A stretch of 64,000 bases of DNA from Viola odorata (lineage: Eukaryota > Streptophyta > Magnoliopsida > Malpighiales > Violaceae): contig OY829537.1 in NCBI GenBank assembly GCA_963691705.1, positions 51,312,304 to 51,376,303 of the forward strand, written 5' to 3'. This document shows positions 33,924 to 44,426 of the stretch, piece after piece. A program made the position numbers and the translations under genes. The stretch's first letter is position 1. The number at the start of each line of letters is the position of its first letter. Under the pieces are notes generated by a model, which had not been told where the DNA came from, did not search any database, and saw only the letters and a program-made list of their open reading frames with translations.

Positions 33924-34483
33924 TTAATTCAATGTCTAGTCCGAGACATAAAAGAAGGACGCTACATGGGAGGCAACCCATGCTTTTGCTCCATTTTGAA
34001 ACTTATCATTTATTTAGTTTGAATAAAAGATTAAGGACCTGATGGATTTTCGTTTGATTTCTTTTATCAGGAAAATCTTTAGGCAGTTACAGTTGACGTT
34101 GATCTTATCCCAGGTCGGGGATAAGAAATTTTTAGGAAGCAGATTTTGAGTGGGTAGAAGTACTCTTATCCCAGGGCAAGGAAAAGAGTCCTATAAAGAT
34201 AAGTCTGGGAACTCGCAAAATAAAGTAAAAAGCAGACCAGGAAAGAGAAAAATATCCCATCATTATTTTTCCAACGGTAATATTATTTAATTAATATGAC
34301 CGTTGTCCACCCAAACCAAAACTCTTCCTCTATCCTAAAACCGATCATCATCCCAACTAAACTAAAACTCCTCCCTAATTTTCCCATAAAGCAAAACCCT
34401 AATCTAGCAAATTCACCATCATCTTTCTTTTTCTTCTCTACTTCTTCATCAATCCCAGGCCCAAAAATTCGCATAATCTCACC
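33924..34483 (+). other. Athila spacer between pol and third ORF
   Basis: About 560 bases without a convincing gene. It contains ATGGGAGGCAACCCATG, a short palindromic stretch (about 33966-33982), and two copies of a CTTATCCCAGG motif (near 34104 and 34164). In Athila elements this is a leader for the third ORF. Confidence 0.6.
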
Positions 34484-35990
34484 ATGGTTCTAACCAGAGC
34501 TGGAAAAGATTCCAAAGCCACTCCAAGAAAACCAACCAAACGGGCAGCCAAATCAAAGCCCCAAACCAAACCCAAAGCTGTGATAATTGATACTCCTCCT
34601 CCTTCACCTCCTCCTGCCGCACCGCCCTCTCCTCCTCCGGCCAGAGATGCAACCCCACCGCCACAACCCGAAAACCCCACACCTATTGCCTCGCCTGGTC
34701 CTCAAGAACAGTCGCCACCGCCATCTTCTCCAGTGGTCGACGAGGTACCTCAAGAGCAAATCCCAGAGCAGGTTGAGGAGCCTGTTCTCGAGATTCCAAA
34801 ACCAAAACCATCAGGTCAGGTAGAGGAATCGGTTCAAGAAGGAGCAGAGCAAGCTGAGCCGACCGTTGATCAGACGGTTGAATCGCCAGAGCATAACTCC
34901 ACTAGCTCCCGGGAAGAAACCACTTCTGATCCCACATATAAAATCAAGCCAGCAGAAGTCGTTGAGGAGAGCGAAGAATCTGATGAGATCCCCCTATCTC
35001 GCCTGAGAAAATGGAAGCAAAGCCAAGTCCTTAAAAAGCCAACCCCAAAGAAGATCAGTGTGGGGGAGAAGAGGAAACAACCAGCGGATCAAATCCCAGA
35101 GGTCCAGGAGAAAGAAGCTTCCATCAGGCCTGATGAGGAAGCCAGCGGCAGTCAGGCCAAGCCAAAAAGGACCAAGACCCTTGCACATGCATCCAACACC
35201 AGGCCTGAACAGAAAAGCATCCACATACCCCTCACCAAGGTACAAAAGTCTGGGATGTCTTCTCAGCAGCCAGTCCAGATGGAACAGAAGGGCCATGTGA
35301 GAATCAAGTCCAGAGCAAAAGGAGGGCGATCTTCAAAACAGGTACCAACCCTTGAGAATCTCAAGGGTTGGCTTCATTTTGATGATTTTGAATCTATGGA
35401 ACGTCTAGTTGTTAGAGTTAAGGATGAGGTTATTGCATGTGCACGATGTGATTACCAACTGCTTGATGACCTTGAGCTTATTGATCCTCTCACTAAATAT
35501 ATCCAGAATATAGGTTGGGAACCCTTGTATTTCCTTGAGCATCCTGCTTTCTTAGAACTCACTAGAATTTTATTCATCCTTTTGGATGAACACTAAGAAG
35601 AAAGTAGGTGTTAAAGAGGTAAACTTCAGATTAATGAACAAATATGCCCACTATACCATGGATGAATTTAATGAGTTTATTGGTTTTGTGTCTAAGGAAG
35701 AATTGACTGCTGACTGGTATGTTAATTGCTTGACTGACTATCCTGAATTCCCTGTGTTTGATAAGCAAGAGGCATGGAAACAAATCACTAAGGATCCTAC
35801 TGCACGTTTTGATGATAGCCATGCCAAGGCACATGCCATTCCAGATTTATCTCTTAGGATCATTCACAGATTTTTAGCAATTAATTTTTCTGGAAAATCT
35901 GGTATTACTGGTGTGATCTCTAAGCAAGAACTGTTCTTTCTTTGGTGTATGGTGAATGAGCATAAAGTGAATTTAGTATATTTTGACGGT
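34484..35990 (+). pseudogene. Athila third ORF (env-position protein), frameshifted and 3'-truncated
   Basis: ATG 34484 opens a protein with a basic N-terminus, a long proline-rich low-complexity stretch (about residues 35-90), an acidic Glu/Gln-rich middle, a lysine-rich stretch, and a folded C-terminal part with ...FWMNTKKK, YTMDEFNEFIGF and SKQELFFLWCM, as in plant transposon proteins found downstream of Athila pol (the PF20167-like group). Two bases are missing near 35562-35566, so the frame changes there. At about 35975 the coding sequence runs into the last 30 bases of the LTR, so the C-terminus is lost. No signal peptide or membrane segment is visible. Athila third ORFs are sometimes called env-like by position; that function is not shown here. 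Confidence 0.75.
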
Positions 35991-36004
35991 CTTGGCACCC
36001 ATCA
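35975..36004 (+). repeat. Stub of the Athila 3' LTR
   Basis: TTAGTATATTTTGACGGTCT and the following GGCACCCATCA match the end of the 5' LTR at 446-475 with about two differences. All other LTR sequence, the polypurine tract and the end of the third ORF are deleted. Confidence 0.85.
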
Positions 36005-38880
36005 ACAACCCACAAGTCGGTGTAGATTTGAGGAAATGGGAGATCCACGTCATCTCTTTCTTCCTTGGGTAAGTCCGTCAATGGGTCCTGCGTGAACGTG
36101 CACTCAGCTATAAAATTTGCTAAGATTTGGGCTTTAATGGATGGTCGGGCTTTATATTGTAGCCCAAACTGCTCGAGTTCAATGGCCCAAATCAGCATTC
36201 TTCCTGAGGACTCATGTTTTTTGAAGATTCTTTTTAGGGGTTGGTCTGTAAGCACAATGATGGGGTGGGCTTGGAAATACCGATCCATTTTATGAGTGGC
36301 CTGTATCAGCACAAACGCTATTTTTTCTATGCGAGTATACCGCAACTCGGCATCTTTCAAAACGTGGCTGACAAAATACACTGGGTTGTGGTCGTGGTTG
36401 TTGTCTCGTATGAGGACGGCACTGACCACTTCATCAGCCACACCAAGGTATAGGTACAAAGTATCCCCTGGCTCAGGCCGTGTCAACACTAGGTCGGATG
36501 AGAGATAAGCTTTCAGGCTTGTAAACGCTTCTTCGCATTCTTCTGTCCAGCCAAAAGGAGCCTTTTTGCGTATAACCTTGAAGAAGGGCAAGCATCTCTC
36601 GCCTTGCTTAGAAATAAACCGCCCTAGGGCAATAACGTGCCCTGTAAGCTTTTGCACTTCTTTGACAGTTTGGGGGGATATCATGTCGTGAATGGCTTTG
36701 ACCTTGAAGGGATTAGGCTGGATGCCTTTCTGGCTAACCACGTAACCTAAGAATTTGCCCGTTTGAAATGCAAACATACATTTACGAGGGTTCAATTTCA
36801 TTTGGTGCTCTCTCATCATGTCGAAAACCTCTTTCAAGTCCGCAAGGTGATCTTCAAAGCTTCGACTCTTGACCAATAAGTCATCCACATAGGCTTCTAC
36901 TTTCTTCCCGATTTGTTTCTCAAACACCTTGTTTGCCATGCGCTGGAAAGTTGCTCCAGCATTTTTTAGCCCGAACGGCATCGCCGTATAACAGTAAGTG
37001 GCCTTCGGGGTGATGAAGGCGGTCTTTTCTTCATCTTCGATGGCCATGGGAATTTGATGGTAACCAAAATTGGCGTCCAAAGAGCTCAAATAAGCATACC
37101 CGGCAATCTGGTCGACTAACTGGTCGAGTTGAGGGAGCGGGTAGCAATCTTTGGGACAGGCCTCGTTTAAATCAGTGAAATCGATACACATACACCACTC
37201 TCCGTTACGCTTTGGAACAAGAACGGAATTAGCCAGCCAGGTCGGATATTGCATTTCTCGGATAAAACCTGCGTCTAGGAGTTTTGACACCTCCTTGTCG
37301 ATGGCTATTGCTTTTTCTACAGAAAATGCTTGCCGTTTTTGCTAGATCGGTTTGACGTTGGGATCAACGTTAAGTCGATGCTCCGCTACCTCACGTGAGA
37401 TACCGGGCATATCGGCGGGCTTCCAGGCGAATTCTCCTTTGCATTTATTTAGTAATCGAGCTAACTGTGCATTTTCTTCGGGGCTTAGCTTCTCACTGAC
37501 CAAGAAATTTGCCTCCCTGACCCCACTAACAAGGATGGGCACCATCTTATCCACTGGCTGGGTACGTTTTTCATCTTTCTGCTCGAAGGGATCCGCCGTC
37601 ACGCACACATACCTATCACAACTCTTCTGTGTCATAAGCAAGTAACACTCGACCGCCAGCTTCTGATCGCCTTTAACTGCGACCACTCCATCCCACGAGG
37701 GATTCTTTAACCTCAAGTGCTTTTGGGATATCGCTGCACCAAAATGATTGAGAAACGGTCGTCCAAGTATGGCGTTATAGGGCAAGGTAAGGTCTACGAC
37801 CAAGAATAACAAGTCTTCTTATCTTTTAGACGCGTCTTCTCTAAAGTACACAAGCAGCAAAGTGACTCCAGTCACTGGGATAGGAACTCCATCTACCCCA
37901 ATTATCAGTTTTTTGCAAGGTGTCAGCTCACTGGCGGGACGCTTCATGAGGTTGTAAGCCTCCAATGAAAATAAATTTACTGCGCTGTCGTTATCTATAA
38001 GAGTTCTTCTAACTCCATGGTTGCCAATAACGGGTGTGACCACTAACGCATCGTTATGTGGAAAAATTACGCCTTTCTCGTCTTCCTCAGAGAAGGATAA
38101 CACCATTCGATCTAGAGCACTTATCGCTTCATTTTTTCACTAACGCATCTTCTCTTTTCCGCTTGTCTCCTGTAGTGGGCGTTAACGGCGCAGACTCATC
38201 CAAATATGGTGCACCCCCAGCTATGATGTTAATCATGGGAATGTCCTCATCATGAATTGCTAACGCTTCCTTGACTCTCCCACTAGGGGTGGCGTCATCT
38301 CCTAGGGCGTGAGAGGGCGCTTGTATGCTGTCTGGGGCCCTATTTGTCAGGTTATTCCTGGCTTCTTCTATCGCCTTAGTGGCGAATTCTTCGAGATATG
38401 CTTCTTCCACTAGACGCTCTATCGCCAACTTTAACTCCCTGTACACGTTAGTGGCATGTCCCTTCACTTTATGGAACTTTCAAAAAGCGTTCTCTCTCCC
38501 CCCCATTATTACTCCGGGTTTCACAAGGGCCAGATAACGGATAGGCAGATTTTGTTGTTGAACGATTTCTAAAATTTTCGCTCTCGGGAGTATGAGGGAA
38601 GGGAGATCAGGGTCATAAACTCGGCCCTTAGGCGGGTCTGTCTGTCGCTGAGTGGGGAAGTTACCGGGTCTTCCCCTTGAAAAGTTACCTCTTTGACGGT
38701 TGGCGGCTCTAGGGATGTGGTCTTTTCGTTGGGCGTAATCATCAATAGAACGATCATTAGGGGTCACGCTGGTAGGAGCGTTAGAAGTATGGGGCACGTT
38801 TTGTGGCACGTTTCGAGTTCTGTCTATATTCTCTTCCTCTTCCATCCTTGCGTAGTATGAGCTTTCAGCCTCAGCGCGTA
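36005..38880 (-). pseudogene. Tat-lineage gag-pol fragment, reversed, cut at both ends
   Basis: Read on the minus strand: end of gag (from MEEEENIDRTRN near 38845), knuckle region, protease (DNDSAVNLF near 37985), RT with YVDD (near 36895) and the first RNase H, stopping inside the start of the second RNase H (IYTDLWVV) where the Athila LTR stub begins. It is clearly related to, but distinct from, the inner element. Defects: TGA in place of the first knuckle Cys (about 38480), an extra base in an A-run near 38130, TAA near 37820 and TAG at 37344-37342. The rest of pol should lie to the left of the Athila element, outside the window. Confidence 0.85.
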
Positions 38881-39138
38881 AAAGGAAGAAATGACTAGTA
38901 AATGACTAACGGATAATTAAAAATGTGATTTTTAAGGCTAAAAATATTAATGATAATAATAACGAAAATACGTGACGAGAAATTAAAAATGCTATTTCGA
39001 ATGCTGACGATGATAAAATGCGATGAGAATTTTTAAAAATGATAACGACAGTAAATTAATTAAAAATGACAGTAAGTTAAATAAAATGACGGAAATGCTA
39101 AATGTAATAAAAAGGGCGTCAAAATTCGAGTATCAACA
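38881..39138 (-). repeat. Start of an Ogre-type LTR, reversed and truncated
   Basis: On the minus strand this begins TGTTGATACTCGAATTTTGA and follows the first ~260 bases of the LTR at 45865 (including CCGTTAGTC and the TTATTATCATTAATATT stretch). It stops at a junction with Tat gag coding sequence near 38881, far short of a full LTR (about 2.9 kb at 45865). Confidence 0.75.
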
Positions 39139-41448
39139 GGTTCACGATAGCTCCTCGAAAGCAAGCTACTTCGCATAGGCTCCCTGTAACTAGACTTCAA
39201 AAATGAAAAATAACTGAATAGGCTAAGGCCGACGAAGTACTAACAGCCAGAGTCGCAGAGTTAGAGGAACAAGTCAGGATTACTACAGAAAGGGCCGCCA
39301 GGGCCGAAAAGGAGAGAGATGAAGCTACCACCGAATTCCCGCCGAGTTTTTATCTCACTCAAACAGCAGGACCTCCCTCTTCGCTTGTCGTCGCAGGACC
39401 TTCCGTACCTCCGCCACTTTCTGGCCCCGAGGGCCAGTGGAGATGGATTAGTCCCTTCACTGTACCCACCGCAGCAAATCCTATGATTAATACGAGTGAA
39501 GAAATTGCCACGTCACTTCAGCGTCTTTCAACCAACCCTGTTGTGGACTCCGGCAAGAGTCAGGCCCACCTAGAGACCTCGTATCTCCCTCCACTTCTTC
39601 CAAGCACAGTTCCCAGACCTGTGGGAATTCAGCCTCCTACTTTCAACCCAGCGCAACCTCAGTTCTCGTCAGAACCTCTACTACCCTTCGGTTCTAACCC
39701 CATTATGGCTGTGAAACTGAAAAGTGACAGACTGAATCTGCTCGAAGAAAGACTCAGAGCGATCGAAGGGGCTGATCTATTTGACCCTACTGGTCCCGCC
39801 GATATGTGCATGGTCCCTGGGATCGTTATACCGCCGAAGTACAAGATCCCCGACTTCGAAAAGTATATTGGGTCGAGTGCCCAAAGACCCACCTCAGAGC
39901 ATATTGCAATAAGATGGCAGAGATGATCCACAACGAGCCGTTGTTAATTCATCTGTTTCAAGAAAGTTTGTCCAAGCATGCCCTAACTTGGTATATGGGT
40001 CTGGACAGGGCCAGGATCAGGACGTGGAGAGACTTGTCTGATGCCTTCTACAGACAATATAAATTCAACATGGAGGTAGCTCCCGACCGCTCCAACTTGC
40101 AAGATTTAGAAAAGAAAATCAGCGAGTCCGTGAAAACCTATGCTCAGAGATGGAGAGAGTTGGCTTCCAGAATCTCTCCTCCTCTAAGTGACAAGGAACT
40201 CTTGTCAATTTTCTTGCACACCTTCAAAACTCCCTACTACACCTACCTGATCTCGAATCCTTCAAACAACTTCTCCGACATGGTCCTAATTGCCGAAAGA
40301 GTCAAGCAAGGGATTAAGTCCGGACGAATCACAACTTCGGCACCAGAATCTGCGCCAAAGAAAGTGTCCGTTGTGAAAAGAGATGTTGGATTTGTCGCTC
40401 CCCAAGCTAATCACGGGCAATCATTTCCACCACCTCCGCCTTATCTATCGCCACCGCCTTATCATCCGCCATCACTATATCAGTCCACCTTCTATCCTTT
40501 TACCTCACCACCCGTTGCTAATATCGCGCCTCAAAATCCTACACATTTCCCACCACCTCCAGCACAAACATTACAACCCATGTAACCTAAGCCATATAAC
40601 CCACCAAAGGACCCAAATAACCAAAACACATCAAACAATCGGTGGAACCGAGAGCCTTTGCCTCCTCTTCCTCTTCCCGCGGGAGAAATCTACAAACATC
40701 TCTTGGCGGCCGGATAGATCGTACCAGTTCCAGCTCAGCCTCAATTGCCTCCTTACCAGAAATGGTATGATCTCAACGTAAGATGCGAATACTACGCTTG
40801 AGCCCCGGGTCATACTCTAGAAAATTGCTTTGCCTTTAAAGCAAAAGTTCGTCACTTGATCAAAAGTGGATGGGTCTCTTTCGAAGGGTTAGCTAAAGGA
40901 CCCAACACATCCACAAACCCTCTCCCTCATCATTCTCAAGGAAATTGAGGGGTGAACGCCATCTCAGTAGAAGAAATCAACGATCCTCACTCTTCAGTGA
41001 AGGAAGCGCCCAACGAGGAACTGTTCTTCGTATTAGCTAAAAATGGGCACCTGCCATTCCCGGAGAATAATCAGGCCCAATGCCTATTCTGCCAAAGGGA
41101 AAGCAAGCATAAAATCCAGGATTGCAGACTTTTTCAGCAGAAAGTCAAGCAACTCATGACAGTCGGGGTCATTCAGACCAAAGGGAAAACCCAAGGAGCA
41201 ATCAACGCCATTGAGGACAATTCTCCAGCACCATATTCCTTCAAGTATGTGGCCCAAACAAGGGATACGACCACAACCCCATGCAAAGTAGTGTTCACAT
41301 TTGCTGTGAATACTCCTAGCCAAGACTTACACGCGGTCTCATTCAACTACGAATACACGGTGGTCACCACCCCTCCTACAGTCACACCAACAGGGCTCAC
41401 TATCGGCGAAACCTCTCATATCGGGGGCATGACCCGCATCGGGAGGTC
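39139..41448 (+). pseudogene. Ogre-like gag fragment
   Basis: Begins GGTTCACGATAGCTCCTCG, equivalent to 61698 in the right-hand Ogre element just after a splice-acceptor-like CAG. The gag start would be ATG 39203. It contains a coiled coil (RVAELEEQV), the core PKTHLRAYCNKMAEMI, ALTWYMGLDRARIRTWRDL and AQRWRELASRISPPL typical of Ogre gag, a Pro/Tyr-rich stretch, a CEYYA..GHTLENC knuckle and a second CLFCQRESKHKIQDC knuckle. Stops occur from the start (TGA near 39215), at 40583-40585 and around 40716, 40799 and 40945, and a frameshift near 39870. Coding similarity ends at GGMTRIGRS (about 41448), just before where a protease would start. Confidence 0.8.
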
Positions 41449-42690
41449 ATTTTGAAGTTTGAGGTAATGATCCTCAAAAGGTAATTTGCGGAATTCCTCT
41501 TCTTCCTGAGGAGGGGACAACATACTCCTCACCAAGAAAGTTATCATTCCGCTTTCGATGGATGATTCTGGAATCCCCAGGGAACGAAGGTCGTCCGCTC
41601 CCAAACTCGTTAAATTAATTTGATGAGTGGGGGTACCTTGGGGGCATGTGGCGGAGAGATTGGCGATAAAACGGGGAGGCGGATGCTGAGCAGAGCCTGG
41701 CTGAGTGAGTGACAGTATAGAGACTGCAGTAGAAAAGAGTGGCATAAGATTGACAGCCAATGGTGCAGAAGATCTTGTGACAATATTAGCGGAGGTACCT
41801 GGAGCCGGAATCAAGGAAGCAGTTGGTGTAACTGGAATCAAGGGCATAGTTGTTGTAGCTGGAATTGAGGAAGTGAGTGTTAAAGGCATGGCAGGAACCT
41901 TTTCTGGAATTGAAGCATCTGCCGGGATTGGATTTGTCACTAGTCGAGAATTAAGTACCTCAACCGGAATCCTTTCTGAACCGTCAGACAAGTTGGACAA
42001 GTCAGGAAAATTTGGACCCCCCATGGAAGCTGGGAAGGAAAAATCTTACGCCTTGCTGCCAAAGCTTCTCATTCTTCTCTTATCTTTTGCCTCTGAGCTT
42101 TGGTGGCTTGAAGGAGACTTTCTTCTTTGTCCATGTCGTCGGAAAACTGAAATATAGACAATGTGGAAGAGGAAGGCAGAAATAGAGGAATGTTTCCGGG
42201 CTCAACCTTTATTTCAACGGTTGGGAAAGATGTTTCCCTGACAGGTTGAGAGCTAGTTCCTTGTTTACGAATGGGCAGCCAATTATGGACAAAACTTGGT
42301 GTCCTTCCGGAAGCGCTGTCGGATCTTGTTTTCTTCACAGGAAGAACGGTTCTCAAGGCCACGTGGGTTGGGCCGGAAGCACTTGCAACCTGGGAAGTAT
42401 CTAGGCCGGATGGTGTGCCTATGTCGTCTTGTTGTTGTTCTTCCGCAATTTCTATAAAAAGTAAAATTTTACAAGTTAAACAATAAACAGGATGGAAGAG
42501 GAAGAGAAAGGTGGAAACTTACCCACAACGCATTCATTTAAAGGCATGTCCTTAGCAAAGTTAAGGGTATGGAAGGGCATTTGTACACCCTATAACATAT
42601 CGGCATCAGCTTCGTCTCTCGAATTTAACCCAATAGGTCTTTTCCAGTGTTTATTAACAATCTTACGGTTAAAACCGGAACGCCACTAGG
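41449..42690 (-). pseudogene. Degraded antisense gene B-like copy, truncated at its 5' end
   Basis: On the minus strand: the end of exon 1 (WRSGFNRKIVNKHWKRPIGL ... MPLNECVVG) from about 42690, an intron 42522-42452 (71 nt, GTAAG...AG) at the same place as in genes B and B', then exon 2 with a basic stretch, NWLPIRKQG, a Pro/Thr/Ala-rich linker and INLTSLGADDLRSLGIPESS, which corresponds to the YRMNLAGFCFDALRAIGVP block of gene B. Defects: a stop and frameshift near 42069-42024, a stop inside exon 1 near 42590, and loss of the first part of the PF04195-like domain. The coiled-coil tail is missing: the sequence meets the gag fragment at about 41450. Confidence 0.7.
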
Positions 42691-42851
42691 GCTAGTAGTG
42701 CTTTAACTGCTGCTTCAAAGTGCAAAACACACTTTTTCGAGGCAATGAGTCTATGTGATTATAAATTAACCTTTCCTTCCTCTTCGAGTTTCCCCATTGG
42801 CATGCATTCTTTTTCAATTTTTCCTTGTATTCATCTATTTCCTCTCATATC

Positions 42852-43253
42852 ATGGATTCTTTGATCATGAGTTATCTTCTTTCTACCGCTTCATTTGTAG
42901 AGCGTAGTGCTACGACGGACGCTTTTTTCCTAGAGCGTACGATGGCCAACATAAATGTAGATATTTGCAAACTAGAGAGTATGCTCCATCCATTGATGGC
43001 CAGGCGTGATATGACATGCGAAGAGGACGATGATGCCCTAGAGGTAGTTTCTAAGACCGCTACTACCATTTCCCATGTTCGTGTTGCCATTAACATGTTA
43101 AAGAGCAATAGAGCTTTGCTGGACCGCTCACTAAAAGAGGTAAAGGCTTCTTCTCTCGAGATGACCTCTATCGTTGATGCTTTAAAGGAAATTCCCTACT
43201 CATCTCATGACAATGAGGATGATGATGATGGTGATGACTCCTCCTCCCCCTAA
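42852..43253 (+). CDS. Gene D-like protein on the sense strand, intact (133 aa)
   Basis: ATG 42852 (MDSLIMSYLLSTASFVERSA) to TAA 43251-43253 without interruption. It aligns over its whole length with genes D and D' of the Tat elements: shared MD.L, FLER, L.P...R, HV.V..(N/S)ML, LL.R.LK and the near-identical DALKEIP/DALKEVP block, then an acidic tail (DNEDDDDGDD). It is on the strand opposite to the neighbouring B-like gene, whereas B and D share a strand in the Tat elements. A TATAAAT sequence lies at 42760-42766, about 90 bases before the start. Mostly helical composition; no known domain; function unknown. Confidence 0.65.
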   Translation: MDSLIMSYLLSTASFVERSATTDAFFLERTMANINVDICKLESMLHPLMARRDMTCEEDDDALEVVSKTATTISHVRVAINMLKSNRALLDRSLKEVKASSLEMTSIVDALKEIPYSSHDNEDDDDGDDSSSP

Positions 43254-44426
43254 ACAGTGATTTCAATATTTCCCCTGTGTCTCTTTTCCTGTAGATGTCG
43301 TATGGCTTGCAATAATATAAAACTTTCTTAAAAGAATTCCGTATGAGTATCAACCTTACACTTGTCAAGTTGCATGTAAAGATACCGCTTGCTCTAGCCG
43401 GAATATAATTATTATCAATTCCCAGTAGCGGAGTGAATTCCATGTTTCTAATCTACAAGAAATTGTAAAAGTTCTGAAAAGTTTCCCTCCTCTTCTTCTT
43501 TCCCACATTCTTCGGTTTAAATGAAGCCAAGGATTAGGTGGCTTCCCCTAATAAATGTCGGTTATAGGCCTTAATGGTTAAGACGCCTCATTTTCTCAAA
43601 ATATCAATCATGACTCTCGATTTCCAAGATAATGTATCAGGTCTAAGAAGAACCAACGCTACCACCAATTAGAAACTTTTAGGTACTGAAACACTCCACC
43701 TGCAACTGCAAATTGAGGCCTATAAATATCTATTCTTTCACTGAGCAAAATCCTCAAGTCTTCTTTTTCCTTAACAAAAATTCCCTTAACACTCTTCTAC
43801 CCTTTTTTCTTATAACCTCTTTACATAATGAGGTTGTTCAAATGCCAGACAAAGAAAACTATGCACAAAAGGAGAATGCTCAAACGCCAATGAAAAAGGA
43901 GCACTTCTTCGAAGCTTAAGGCAGCCGAGAAATTTGAAGAGTTGTTCTTTGAAACGTTTGGCACTCCTCTCAACTCAGTTCCTTCAATCCTCCCATTACA
44001 ACACAGGAGTACGACCCACTCTTCCCTCATATTTGGACTCCTGCTCGAGTGGATGGTCCTAAAATTGCGCCACTGAAAGATAATGTAAAGACTTCCACAT
44101 TCGCTCCAAAGCAAAGTAATGAGAGTGGGAATCAGGAACCTGAGGGAAGCAGCGACTTGAAGGAAAAAGGCCGAATGGACTCACCTTTCACAGAGGGAAA
44201 ATCCGGCATTCCTTACAGCTTGTGGAATGAAATCCTACCTCCACTAGAAGGATAACCTCACATCCCATCTTCCTTAGTAGATGAAGATTAAACTTAGGGC
44301 TATATTACTTACTGTTTCCCTTAGTATATTCCCGTAGGTTTCCAGTAATATGTTTCCCTATTTTCTCTGTTTCATAAATGCTATATTTCATGTTTCTTTT
44401 GCTTTCCTTGCTTTCTTTTCTCTTAT
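43254..44426. other. Region between the D-like gene and the truncated LTR
   Basis: AT-rich, no convincing gene. Short ORFs at 43842-43919 and 44049-44255 (68 codons, hydrophilic) have no recognised relative and may be remnants of an accessory gene. The last 100 bases before 44427 are pyrimidine-rich rather than purine-rich, so I do not see a clear polypurine tract. Confidence 0.5.

Larger units (their letters stand above)
1..36004 (+). mobile_element. Athila-type Ty3/gypsy element, interrupted, left end outside window
   Basis: The element is recognised by its order: end of a 5' LTR, a primer site complementary to tRNA-Asp, a long gag-pol frame (gag with CCHC knuckle, protease, RT, RNase H, integrase), a spacer, and a third ORF, which is the Athila layout. 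It is split at 5273/33172 by another retrotransposon. Its right end at 36004 repeats the last ~30 bases of the 5' LTR and is followed directly by minus-strand RNase H coding sequence of an older Tat fragment, so the target was that fragment. The expected target duplication after the right end is ACAAC (36005-36009); the left copy lies outside the window. The 3' LTR is almost wholly deleted. Confidence 0.9.

Noticed and set aside
34484..35990. Envelope glycoprotein in the Athila third ORF
   Set aside because: No signal peptide, membrane segment or cleavage site is visible; only the position suggests env.
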